Below are positions 1 through 8,933 of a DNA stretch of 64,000 nt, piece after piece. The stretch comes from Pseudomonadales bacterium. GTDB taxonomy: Bacteria; Pseudomonadota; Gammaproteobacteria; Pseudomonadales; Pseudohongiellaceae. The notes under the pieces were generated by a model that was not told the origin of the DNA, made no database searches, and was given only the letters and a program-made list of their open reading frames with translations. The translations under genes were made by a program, and so were the position numbers. The DNA lies in assembly GCA_012103535.1 (NCBI GenBank), contig WLWQ01000001.1:1308280-1372279 (forward strand), read 5' to 3'. Each line of letters opens with the position of its first letter. Positions within the stretch are counted from its first letter, which is position 1.

Positions 1-456
1 GGCATAGGCTGCATCTCCTGGGAAACCTCGAAAACCAACGACTGCACCAATATTAACGATGCTGGCACCTTGCTCGAGGTGCGGTTCAGCACTGCGTATT
101 ACTTTTAACGCACCACTTAAATTTGTTTGTACTACTGCTTCCCAGTCTTCCAGGTCGAGGCTCGAAGTTTTTCCACCTCGATGCAATCCGGCGTTGTTGA
201 CTACAACATCGAGTCTTCCCCACTCTGAAATTATCTGCTCGACTGCAACTTGTAGCTGAGCCTCATCACAGACATCAGCGGCCAGGTTTAACTGTCTGTC
301 ATTGTTCTCTTTATTCGTAGCTTCTGTTTTATCTTTTTTGGGATTGCGTGACAGTACAGCTACTCGGTTTCCATCTGCAAGTGCTCGCTCGACGATGGCC
401 TGACCAATCCCGCGCGAACCGCCGGTTACTAGCCATACTTTTTCAGAATTCGACAA
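1..456 (-). CDS. Short-chain dehydrogenase/reductase, C-terminus cut by window edge
   Basis: NAD(P)-dependent SDR with a Rossmann fold. The dinucleotide motif TGGSRGIG is at residues 11-18, NNAG at 87-90, Asn112 is in the TNLSGA segment, and the catalytic Tyr is at 151, the second-last visible residue. The frame is open to base 1, so the rest lies outside the window. The start is taken as TTG at 454-456, because GGAG sits six bases upstream and no ATG is available before the Rossmann motif. The serine that normally precedes the YxxxK motif (S138 in E. coli FabG, in a GSVVG context) is Ala138 here (GAVVG, codon at 43-45). This could be a variant active site or a non-catalytic SDR. It is transcribed away from the acyl-CoA dehydrogenase gene. 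Substrate unknown. Confidence 0.85.
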   Translation of the reverse strand, partial: MSNSEKVWLVTGGSRGIGQAIVERALADGNRVAVLSRNPKKDKTEATNKENNDRQLNLAADVCDEAQLQVAVEQIISEWGRLDVVVNNAGLHRGGKTSSLDLEDWEAVVQTNLSGALKVIRSAEPHLEQGASIVNIGAVVGFRGFPGDAAYA

Positions 457-622
457 TTGAGTCTCCAAACAAAGGCTTGCTTGTGCCGGGCAAGTATAGT
501 TCTGTAGACTCCCAAGTCAACGAGACACCCGTCAAAAGCATTCTGTAGGCGCACCGAGATACATTCTGCTAACGAAATCACTCAATGATTTTAACCAACG
601 CACTTAACAACAGGGAACTAAT

Positions 623-1921
623 GTGAGCTGGAGTTTTGAAACCGATCCTGAATTCCAATGCCAACTGGATTGGATAGCAGAGTTCACCAGAGATGAAATC
701 GAACCGATGGACCTGGTGTTTCGCGAACCCGGCGATCCCTGGGATCCAAATTCACAAGCTGCTAAAGCGATGGAACCACTCAGGGCTGCAGTTAGAGAAC
801 GTGGTCTTTGGGCCTGCCACCTTGGTCCAGAATTAGGCGGTGGAGGTTACGGCCAGGTCAATCTCGGATTGATGAACGAGATTCTCGGGCGCAGTCGTTT
901 TGGTCCTAGCGTCTTTGGCTGCCAGGCACCGGATTCCGGTAACGCCGAAATACTCGCGCACTTCGGCACCGACGCACAAAAAGAGAAATATCTGCAGCCA
1001 TTGCTCGATGGCAAGATCGCTTCCTGCTACTCCATGACTGAACCTCAGGCGGGATCCGATCCTGGCGAATTCGGTTGCATGGCAGAGCAAGAAGACGAGC
1101 AGTGGGTCATCAATGGTGAGAAGTGGTTTGCCTCCCACGCGCGCTTTGCAGAATTTCTGATCGTCATGGTGGTCACCGACAAGTCAGTGCCGATTCATCA
1201 GGGTGCCTCAATGCTGCTGGTTGAAAAAAATACGCCGGGGATGGAGATCATCCGCAACTCTGCTGTAGGACCGCACGCCGAACAGGGTGATGGTGTACAC
1301 GCTTACATAAAATTCGAGAACTGTCGGGTGCCGCTAGAGAACATGCTCGGCGAACCGGGAGAAGGATTTATCGTTGCCCAAACCCGACTTGGTGGCGGTC
1401 GTGTGCATCACGCGATGCGCACCGTTGGCGTTTTGAACAAGGCGCTGGACATGATGTGCGAACGGGCATTGAGCCGTGTTACTAAAGGCGAGGTTCTAGC
1501 TGACAAACAGTTTACCCAGGAGAAAATTGCCGATAGCTACACCCAGATTTTGCAGTACCGGCTGCATGTGCTTTACACCGCCTGGTTGATCGACAAACAC
1601 AAGGAATACAATCGTGAGGTGCGCAAAGAAATCGCCGCCATCAAAGCCGCTACCCCCGGCATCTTAAAAGATGTTGTTTACCGAGCCATGCATTTGCATG
1701 GCAGTCTCGGTATGTCCGATGAGACTCCGTTGGTAACGATGTGGGCAAATATACCGGAGCTTGGTGTGGTGGACGGACCGTCGGAGGTACATAAAATTAC
1801 CGTGGCGAAGACGGTGTTGCGAGATTACGAAGCCGCGCCAGGATTATTTCCAACCTATCACACACCGACTCAACGCGAGGCAGCGCTGAAAAAGTATGGT
1901 CATTTTCTTAAAGAGTCCTGA
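623..1921 (+). CDS. Acyl-CoA dehydrogenase family protein
   Basis: FAD-dependent oxidation of an acyl-CoA to the 2-enoyl-CoA, presumably cytoplasmic. It has 432 residues, slightly longer than classical ACADs. The central-domain signature SMTEPQAGSDP is at residues 137-147. The C-terminal helical domain carries LHGSLGMSDETPL and GPSEVHKITVAK, the layout seen in the ACAD10/11-like branch. GTG at 623 is used as the start: the overlapping ATG at 621 runs straight into TGA, and AGGGA precedes it. The next gene is a flavin monooxygenase 123 bases downstream on the same strand, so the two may serve one pathway, although the gap could hold its own promoter. Substrate chain type cannot be read from the sequence. 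Confidence 0.9.
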   Translation: MSWSFETDPEFQCQLDWIAEFTRDEIEPMDLVFREPGDPWDPNSQAAKAMEPLRAAVRERGLWACHLGPELGGGGYGQVNLGLMNEILGRSRFGPSVFGCQAPDSGNAEILAHFGTDAQKEKYLQPLLDGKIASCYSMTEPQAGSDPGEFGCMAEQEDEQWVINGEKWFASHARFAEFLIVMVVTDKSVPIHQGASMLLVEKNTPGMEIIRNSAVGPHAEQGDGVHAYIKFENCRVPLENMLGEPGEGFIVAQTRLGGGRVHHAMRTVGVLNKALDMMCERALSRVTKGEVLADKQFTQEKIADSYTQILQYRLHVLYTAWLIDKHKEYNREVRKEIAAIKAATPGILKDVVYRAMHLHGSLGMSDETPLVTMWANIPELGVVDGPSEVHKITVAKTVLRDYEAAPGLFPTYHTPTQREAALKKYGHFLKES

Positions 1922-2044
1922 TAAAAGATCATGTTGAGAGTAGTTTTCAGTTTGACCCCTGTTATATTCCATCTGAGAACGAACTTTTTTATCTTGTGAA
2001 TAAAACCTAAATACCACAACAAAAATAAAACGAGGTAGCTGTCC

Positions 2045-3673
2045 ATGGATCAAAAGCAAAAACCTGATTTCGATGTCATCAGTGTTGGCGCCGGTTTCGC
2101 CGGTCTGGCTTTGATTCATCATTTGCGTGAGACGGGAATGAGCATTCGTGTTTTTGATCGCGCTGCAGACATCGGTGGTACCTGGACCTGGAATCGCTAC
2201 CCCGGCGCGATGACTGACAGCGAAAGCTATTACTACTGTTTGATGTTCTCGAAAGAACTCTTACAAGAATGGTCATGGACGCAGCGCTACCCGGATTGGA
2301 AAGAAACACTCTCCTACATGCACTTCGTAGCAGACCGCTGTGAGATGTGGCCGCATATTCAACTCAACACTGAAATCGTCGCGGCGGATTATCAGAAAGA
2401 CCAGGGTATTTGGAAAGTTACTGCGGCCAATGGCGATACTTTTACCTGTAAGTATTTTGTCAGCAGCATGGGCATGATTTCCCATCCCGTGGTGCCAGAC
2501 ATCAAGGGCATCGACAGTTTCAAAGGACCTATTTTTCACTCGGCGCGCTGGCCCGACGGGCTGGATTATAAAGGCAAAAGTGTCGGAATCATCGGTGCCG
2601 GCGCAACCACGGTGCAGCTGGTGCCGGCCATGGCGGAAGATGCTGCCGAGGTCAGTGTGTTTCACCGCACGTCCAATTACATTCTGCCAGCAATGCAGAA
2701 ACCCATGACCCCGGAATGGGAAAAAGAAATCAAAGATAATTACGACGAGATCGTTGCCATGTGCCGCAATCATGGCTTCGGTATGGCGTTCGGCACCGCG
2801 AACGGACGCATGGCGATGGACACTTCACCGGAGGAGCGCGAACGAGTCTTTGAAGAAAACTGGACCGGCAGTTTCCGCTGGGTGTTTGAGACCTTCGATG
2901 ATCTTCTGGGTGCACCAGAGGCCAACCGCTGGGCTTCGGAGTTCATCATTCGCAAGATGCGCGAACGCATCGACGATCCGGAAGTCGCCGATATACTGGT
3001 GCCGAAGGCAGACGATAATCCATTGTTCGCAAAACGTCCGCCGCTCGATCATGACTACCTCGAAGCCTTCAATCGAGACGATGTGCATGTAGTGGACATC
3101 AAAAATCGCGAACCGCTAATGGAGATAACCGAGACTGGTATTCGCACTACAGAGAATCACTACGAGTTTGACATCATCGTATTGGCTACCGGCTTCCAGG
3201 CATACACTGGCGCGTTGGAAGCCTTTCCGATTCGTGGTGAGTCTGGTACCAGCCTGCGGGATAAATGGAAGGACCAGTCGCAGTCCATTATGGGTGTCTG
3301 CATTGCTGATTACCCAAACCTGTTTACTATCACCGGCCCCCAGGCACCTTTTGCAAATTTGCCAACGTCGATCGGACAGAACGCAGTCTGGATCGCCGAC
3401 TGCATTAGCAAGATGGAGACAGAAGGTTATGACGTGTTCAAACCTCGGAAAGAGGCAGAAGAAGAGTGGTCAGCCACAGTCGCCGATATACACGTGCAGA
3501 CTCTGATGAACAGCGGCGACGAAGTTAATTCCTGGATGATGGGCGCCAATCTAGGAGACAAGAAGCCACAGGTACTGATCTACTTCGGTGGCGCTAACAA
3601 CTATTACGACGCACTGGACCAATCGGCCGAGCAAGGCTACCCAGAATTGGAATTTGAAAAGCTTAGCGCCTGA
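2045..3673 (+). CDS. Flavin-containing (Baeyer-Villiger type) monooxygenase
   Basis: NADPH- and O2-dependent flavoprotein of 542 residues, in the usual size range for type I Baeyer-Villiger monooxygenases, which turn ketones into esters or lactones. Two Rossmann motifs flank the diagnostic fingerprint: GAGFAG near residue 15 (FAD) and GAGATTV near residue 184 (NADPH). The fingerprint FKGPIFHSARWP at 159-170 fits FxGxxxHxxxW(P/D). The motif GGTWTWNRYPGAMTDSES after the first Rossmann unit is typical of cyclohexanone/acetone monooxygenase relatives. The gene is followed after nine bases by the VOC-domain gene, which suggests one transcript. Natural ketone substrate not deducible. Confidence 0.92.
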   Translation: MDQKQKPDFDVISVGAGFAGLALIHHLRETGMSIRVFDRAADIGGTWTWNRYPGAMTDSESYYYCLMFSKELLQEWSWTQRYPDWKETLSYMHFVADRCEMWPHIQLNTEIVAADYQKDQGIWKVTAANGDTFTCKYFVSSMGMISHPVVPDIKGIDSFKGPIFHSARWPDGLDYKGKSVGIIGAGATTVQLVPAMAEDAAEVSVFHRTSNYILPAMQKPMTPEWEKEIKDNYDEIVAMCRNHGFGMAFGTANGRMAMDTSPEERERVFEENWTGSFRWVFETFDDLLGAPEANRWASEFIIRKMRERIDDPEVADILVPKADDNPLFAKRPPLDHDYLEAFNRDDVHVVDIKNREPLMEITETGIRTTENHYEFDIIVLATGFQAYTGALEAFPIRGESGTSLRDKWKDQSQSIMGVCIADYPNLFTITGPQAPFANLPTSIGQNAVWIADCISKMETEGYDVFKPRKEAEEEWSATVADIHVQTLMNSGDEVNSWMMGANLGDKKPQVLIYFGGANNYYDALDQSAEQGYPELEFEKLSA

Positions 3674-3682
3674 GAAACAACT

Positions 3683-5026
3683 ATGAAAAAAACTATAAAT
3701 AGAAACAAGACTATTGATACAAGCTCAGCACTGGGTTTTAAAGCAGCAGGAATTGCACTTTTTCTTGGATTGTTAGCAGTTGCGCCCAACGCCTCATCTC
3801 ACGAGGCTAATCTGACTCGCTTCGGACCTGAGACTTACGAACTCGTTCAGGGACAACCGACTACTTATTCCTCGTCATTCAGAGCTATGGACGGTCCGGC
3901 GCAGCTGGTCCTTCAAGATGAAGGCATCGACAATGCCTGGATTAAGATCAACGGCCGGGATGTTGTTCAGCCGCAGGACTTCAGCGGCAACGGCGAGGTC
4001 ATCGTTGATTTAAATCTTAATAGGGAGAACACGATCGAGGTGATCGTGCCCGGCATGCCAAGTGGAGAACTCGGCGTGCGCGTGACCCAGGTTACTGAGG
4101 CCGATCTAGGGCTATTGCGCCAGGGTTATTTCGGATTAAACACAACCGACATAGAACGGCAGCGAGCGTTGTACGACCTCATGGGATTCATCGGTGAAAT
4201 CTATCCGGCGGGACCGGAGACCAGCACTACTTTTGCGCAGTCACTTGGATTTCCAGAGGACTATCTGATCTACGTATCACTTCATAGCCTGCAAGATCCT
4301 CCAGAACAACCCTTCGTCGACACGGTGGAATTCAGGGGTAATTCCTATCGCGAAGAACCACCTTATGCCATGCTGAATCACATCGGCATAACCTATGGCA
4401 CGTACTCCACCACCGATCTCGATGGCGACTATGCCTATTTTCAATCGGAGGGCGTAGAATTTTTATCGGCGCCTACTACAGCTCCCAATGGTGAACGCTT
4501 CGTGTTCATGAAAGATCAGGACGGCACCTATATTAAGTTGATCGCGACTAACGAAGGTGAACGACCGACTCCTGGGCCTGACTTAGTGAAACTGGCAAAC
4601 ACGAACATGAACGTGACTGATCTGGAAAGGTCTCGAGAGTTTTACCGACTGCTGGGATTTACCGAATCGGCACCGGGCTCGCAGTCAGGCGCTGGCGATT
4701 TTGCCGCCGCCCATGGCTTTGACGGCCCGATCGAATTCGAGGGCGTAGACATCAGTCTCGGTGAAGGTACCGATGGTGCGACGATCCAGTTACGACAGTG
4801 GAAGAGCCCTTATGATAACGAGCCGCCCTATCCGCCACCGGTTAATCATCTGGGCATCGATCGAATTAATTTCTATGTGGAAGATCTGACCGCAACCATA
4901 GCGACGATGACCGAGCTCGGTTATGAGCAGCTCGGCCCCATCGGCGGCGGTCCCGGTTTTGGTATTGTGTTCTTCTTTGACCCGGACGGAATCAAGGTAC
5001 AACTTTCAGGTCCGCGCACCGAATAG
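3683..5026 (+). CDS. Secreted double VOC (glyoxalase-fold) domain protein
   Basis: A 447-residue protein. A basic N-terminus and hydrophobic segment (about residues 18-38, ending near ASSHEA) look like a Sec signal. After roughly 100 residues of beta-rich sequence there are two VOC-type modules, about 130-300 and 305-447. Each shows the paired betaalphabetabetabeta pattern (LERSREFYRLLGF, VFFFDPDGIKVQL). VOC folds bind a metal and act in glyoxalase, extradiol dioxygenase or binding roles. An exported tandem VOC is uncommon. It sits nine bases after the monooxygenase and 105 bases before a PQQ dehydrogenase, so it may bind or process an intermediate in the periplasm (inference). Specific activity unknown. 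Confidence 0.8.
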   Translation: MKKTINRNKTIDTSSALGFKAAGIALFLGLLAVAPNASSHEANLTRFGPETYELVQGQPTTYSSSFRAMDGPAQLVLQDEGIDNAWIKINGRDVVQPQDFSGNGEVIVDLNLNRENTIEVIVPGMPSGELGVRVTQVTEADLGLLRQGYFGLNTTDIERQRALYDLMGFIGEIYPAGPETSTTFAQSLGFPEDYLIYVSLHSLQDPPEQPFVDTVEFRGNSYREEPPYAMLNHIGITYGTYSTTDLDGDYAYFQSEGVEFLSAPTTAPNGERFVFMKDQDGTYIKLIATNEGERPTPGPDLVKLANTNMNVTDLERSREFYRLLGFTESAPGSQSGAGDFAAAHGFDGPIEFEGVDISLGEGTDGATIQLRQWKSPYDNEPPYPPPVNHLGIDRINFYVEDLTATIATMTELGYEQLGPIGGGPGFGIVFFFDPDGIKVQLSGPRTE

Positions 5027-5131
5027 CGAACGCCCGCAAACAAAGCGAATGAGTCAACGTCGCCGCGAGTTTGGCAAATAAATAAGCTAAGCGGAATTGA
5101 GACGACAATAAGATCGATTTGGAGTAGATAA

Positions 5132-7018
5132 ATGACGTCCCGATTTTCACCTGCATCTGTAGCCGCCCTCTTACTGTCATTTACTTTATTTGTTGAGCAG
5201 ACAGTTGCACAGGATGCTAACGAAGCACATCCCGGCGAAGTCTTGTACACAGAAACTTGTGCGAATTGTCACGACCAATCATTTTATAAAGCTCCCAGCC
5301 GTTTGTTTCTGAGTGCGCTGGGGCCTAGGAATATTCTCGCCGTATTAAATGACGGTGCGATGCGGGAACAGGCAGCCGCTTTGTCAGCAGACGAACGCAT
5401 CGCCGTGGCTGAATATCTCAGTGGCATGTCATTGGTGGACGTGATCGATCCTGTCTTACCTCCTTCCTGCGATGCCGACCACAGTTTCGATTCGTCACTG
5501 CCTCCCGTATCAAGAGGATTTGGTGTCGACCTGCAAAACACGCGTTTTCAACCCGGTGCAAGCGGCGGGCTGACCGCCGAGAACGTCCACAGACTGGAAG
5601 TGAAATGGTCGTTTGCCTATCCCAATTCAATCCAGGCACGTTCGGAACCTGTCTATGGTGGCGGTGGAATCTACACGGGCAGTCAGGACGGAACTGTTTG
5701 GGCATTAGATGCACAAACAGGTTGCTTACGCTGGATGTTCAATGCAACGGCAGAAGTACGCACCGGCATAGCAATCAGTCCATGGTTAGCAGATGACAAT
5801 TTAATCGATCCGCTGATTTTCTTTGGTGATGTAATAGCCAATGTCTATGCAGTTAGCGCAAGAACCGGCGAGCTGCGTTGGAAAGTCCGAGCCGATGATC
5901 ACCGTGACGCGACCATGACCGGCACGCCTTCGATTTACGACGGGCGATTGTATGTTCCCGTTTCTTCCCTTGAGGTTGTGTCTGCAGGCAACGGTGAGTA
6001 CGAGTGTTGCAGCTTTCGCGGCGCGTTGTTGTCACTCGAAGCTGCAACCGGTCAACAGCATTGGAAGTCCCACACAACCGATAAGCCCGCCGAACCTGTT
6101 GGTAAAAACCAGAGAGGCACGAACATCCTTGCGCCGTCTGGTGCGCCTATTTGGTCCAGCCCCACCATCGACAGTAAACGCAATCAAATCTATGTGGGAA
6201 CAGGTGAAAATTACTCATCACCTGCAGACGGAAATTCAGATGCAATAATCGCTTTCGATTTGGCAACCGGAGAAAAAAAATGGGTCGCTCAACAGACACA
6301 AAATGACGCATGGAACACAGCATGCTTCATCGGCTTCCCTGGCATCGATAATTCAAACTGTCCCGAGGAAGATGGTCCTGATTACGATTTTGGTTCACAT
6401 CCAATACTGGTGGGTTTACCCAATGGCAATGACATTGTTGTTGGGGGCCAAAAATCTGGTCACGCCATGGGTATTGACCCTGATTCGGGTGAAACATTGT
6501 GGCGCACTGCCGTAGGTCGAGGTGGCATCCAGGGTGGCGTGCATTTTGGCATCGCGGCAGAGGGCGACAGTCTTTACATACCAATTAATGACCTTAATTT
6601 TCCAGGCGACGAACAGCGCTACCAATGGGAGACGCCAGCGAAACCCGGTGTGTATTCGGTAAATGCAGGGAGCGGAGAAATCATCTGGTCGGCACCGGCA
6701 CCAACCGATGTTTGCAACGATACGCCCTTTTGCACTCCAGGTATTTCACAAGCTATTACGGCAATTCCCGGCGCCGTCATCGCCGGCCATCTCGATGGGC
6801 GCATTCGAATTTATTCCCGTGAAGATGGCAGCGTGCTCTGGGAAAAAAACTTATTAGGTAACTATCAGACCGTGTCGGGCGAAGAGGCAACTGGCGGTGC
6901 ATTCAGTGGCGGCGGTGTTTTGATCGCACACGGATTGATGTACGTAAACGCAGGTTACGGTTATAACTTCCACATTCCTGGCAACGCGCTGGTTGTGCTC
7001 GGTCTGGCAGATGAATAG
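5132..7018 (+). CDS. Cytochrome c-fused PQQ-type dehydrogenase (PVA dehydrogenase-like)
   Basis: Periplasmic quinoprotein of 628 residues. A signal peptide (about 1-27, ending TVAQ) is followed by a small cytochrome c domain with CANCH at 43-47 and a likely Met ligand in GAMREQ. A beta-propeller follows, built of W-rich repeats (VWALDAQTGCLRW and similar). The ECCSFRG segment holds adjacent cysteines, as in quinoproteins with a vicinal disulfide. The active-site region GPDYDFGSHPIL (Asp417, Asp419) matches the polyvinyl alcohol dehydrogenase branch more than methanol dehydrogenases. It would oxidise an alcohol and pass electrons through the fused heme. The start ATG has TGGAG upstream. The sulfatase gene overlaps its end by eight bases, so translation is probably coupled. 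A heme-less paralog lies at 51777-53453. Confidence 0.88.
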   Translation: MTSRFSPASVAALLLSFTLFVEQTVAQDANEAHPGEVLYTETCANCHDQSFYKAPSRLFLSALGPRNILAVLNDGAMREQAAALSADERIAVAEYLSGMSLVDVIDPVLPPSCDADHSFDSSLPPVSRGFGVDLQNTRFQPGASGGLTAENVHRLEVKWSFAYPNSIQARSEPVYGGGGIYTGSQDGTVWALDAQTGCLRWMFNATAEVRTGIAISPWLADDNLIDPLIFFGDVIANVYAVSARTGELRWKVRADDHRDATMTGTPSIYDGRLYVPVSSLEVVSAGNGEYECCSFRGALLSLEAATGQQHWKSHTTDKPAEPVGKNQRGTNILAPSGAPIWSSPTIDSKRNQIYVGTGENYSSPADGNSDAIIAFDLATGEKKWVAQQTQNDAWNTACFIGFPGIDNSNCPEEDGPDYDFGSHPILVGLPNGNDIVVGGQKSGHAMGIDPDSGETLWRTAVGRGGIQGGVHFGIAAEGDSLYIPINDLNFPGDEQRYQWETPAKPGVYSVNAGSGEIIWSAPAPTDVCNDTPFCTPGISQAITAIPGAVIAGHLDGRIRIYSREDGSVLWEKNLLGNYQTVSGEEATGGAFSGGGVLIAHGLMYVNAGYGYNFHIPGNALVVLGLADE

Positions 7019-8711
7019 AAAATCAATTTTCAGTTTTTCCTTTTGCGTACTGCTCACTGCCTGTAGCGATAACGGCACTGTTTCTACTAATGAAGCACTT
7101 TCCCAAACTGGGGATGAAACTCCCAATGTCATCTTAATTCTGGCTGATGATCTGGCCTTTTCAGACCTTGGCGCCTATGGCAGTGAGATTGAAACGCCCA
7201 ATCTTGACGAATTGGCCAGCAGCGGCGTGCTGTTTACGCGCTTTCATACCAGCGCCATGTGCTCCCCTTCCAGGGCCATGCTGTTAACTGGTGTAGACCA
7301 GCATAAGAACGGCTATGGGACGATGGGAGCATATCTCGATGAATCGCAGCGCGGACAACCAGGCTATGAAGGCTACTTGAATGATCAGGTAGTGACGGTT
7401 GCCAGTTTGTTAAACGACGCTGGATTTAATACCTACATGACTGGCAAGTGGCATTTAGGTACTCAAACATTTCCTAGTGAGCGAGGATTTGATCGCACCT
7501 TTATCTTGCTACAAGGCGCTGGAAGTCATTTTGACAATACCGGCTATGCCAGTGCGCAACCCACTGTGGACTACTTCCGAAATGGTAATCCAGTCGAATT
7601 GCCGGATGATTTTTACAGTAGTGATGCTTATACCGATGAGATGATCACCTACATAGAAGAAGGCAGAGCATCAAACCAACCGTTTTTCGGTTACCTTGCT
7701 TTCTCTGCTCCGCATTTTCCCTTGCATGCTCCTGCAGAGTTAACCGATAAATATATCGAACGTTATATGGCTGGTTGGGATGTTATTCGTCAGCAAAGAC
7801 ATAACACCATGAAGGAACTGGGACTAATTGATAACGCTGCCGAAATGGCACAACGTCTCGAGCGAGTGCCTCCCTGGAATGAAATAAGCCTTGAAGAACA
7901 ACGGTACCAGGCCAAGAAGATGGCTGTGTATGCAGCAATGGTTGATAGCCTCGACCAGAACGTTGGCAAGCTAGTGAGCTACCTCAAATCGATCGATGAA
8001 TATGACGATACGGTTTTTTTCTTTCTGTCAGACAACGGGCCAGAAGCCGTCGATTTCACTACTTATCCGATTCTACCTGTGGCGACAGACTGGATTGCAG
8101 AATCCTTTAATAACAGTTATGAAAATTTAGGCTCTGCCGGAAGCTATAGCTATTACGGCGAGCGCTGGGCTCACGTTGGTGCTGCTGCCCACAGTTTTCA
8201 TAAAACGGTTATAAGCCAGGGTGGCATCAACGTACCACTTATCGTCAGCTATGCTAAGGCTCTTCCACAAAACAGAGTAGTCTCGGATTTCTCTAGTGTG
8301 GTTGATATCACACCCACAATTCTAGAATTAGCAAACGTAACTCATCCTGGTAATGCGTTTAACAATAGAGCAATTCACAGCATGGACGGGCGTTCAGTAT
8401 TACCTTACTTGCGAGGAACTGCGAATTCCATCTACCCAGCAGGCGAAGGCAACGGCTTCGAATTGTTCGGACATAACGCATACATCATTGGCAATTGGAA
8501 GATCACGCGCTTACAAGTGCCTTACGGTGATTTCACCTGGGGCCTATATGATCTGGACAAAGATCCCGCCGAGTTAAATAACTTAGCCGAACAAAATCCT
8601 GAAAAGTTTCAGGAGTTGTTGGCCGCATATGCTGAATACGCTGAGAGAAATGGTGTAATTCAGGTACCTGAAGGCTGGCGTATGTTTGAAAATCTTGGCA
8701 GTTCGCAGTAG
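7011..8711 (+). CDS. Lipoprotein arylsulfatase-type sulfatase
   Basis: Type I sulfatase of the alkaline phosphatase superfamily, 566 residues, which hydrolyses a sulfate ester. ATG at 7011 is preferred over an upstream in-frame ATG at 6993: it gives a lipoprotein signal with lipobox LTAC (Cys18) and only an eight-base overlap with the quinoprotein gene. The metal-binding start LADDLAFSDLG is near 44-54. The formylglycine motif CSPSR at 84-88 is intact, and GKWHLG follows. The SDNGPE segment supplies later metal ligands. Cys84 needs conversion by a formylglycine-generating enzyme, not found in this window. Translational coupling to the quinoprotein suggests that the organic substrate carries a sulfate group (inference). 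Confidence 0.92.
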   Translation: MNRKSIFSFSFCVLLTACSDNGTVSTNEALSQTGDETPNVILILADDLAFSDLGAYGSEIETPNLDELASSGVLFTRFHTSAMCSPSRAMLLTGVDQHKNGYGTMGAYLDESQRGQPGYEGYLNDQVVTVASLLNDAGFNTYMTGKWHLGTQTFPSERGFDRTFILLQGAGSHFDNTGYASAQPTVDYFRNGNPVELPDDFYSSDAYTDEMITYIEEGRASNQPFFGYLAFSAPHFPLHAPAELTDKYIERYMAGWDVIRQQRHNTMKELGLIDNAAEMAQRLERVPPWNEISLEEQRYQAKKMAVYAAMVDSLDQNVGKLVSYLKSIDEYDDTVFFFLSDNGPEAVDFTTYPILPVATDWIAESFNNSYENLGSAGSYSYYGERWAHVGAAAHSFHKTVISQGGINVPLIVSYAKALPQNRVVSDFSSVVDITPTILELANVTHPGNAFNNRAIHSMDGRSVLPYLRGTANSIYPAGEGNGFELFGHNAYIIGNWKITRLQVPYGDFTWGLYDLDKDPAELNNLAEQNPEKFQELLAAYAEYAERNGVIQVPEGWRMFENLGSSQ

Positions 8712-8884
8712 TAGAATCAAAGTGATTAATGTTGATTTGATCCCCCTGACCTTAGCTCGATAACTCGACTATTTGTAATCTTCTGGACCCACCGTCGCTT
8801 CAGCCCTCACTTGATGTAGCGTTGATAAATGTGATTAGCAGATTGGGCCGGAAAATCCACCAGAGCTGAACAATTCCCTAATAC

Positions 8885-8918
8885 TAAAAACTGCTGTATT
8901 TTTACACTGATCCCTCTT
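8885..8918 (-). repeat. Copy of the dispersed GGGGTCAGAG repeat (half element)
   Basis: Read on the minus strand this stretch starts GGGATCAGTGTAAAAATACAG, one of the clearest matches to the left arm of the dispersed repeat. The inverted right arm is degenerate. It lies in the 222-base gap between the sulfatase and the second quinoprotein, close to the latter's start codon. Confidence 0.55.
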
Positions 8919-8933
8919 CTAGCGAGCTAACCA

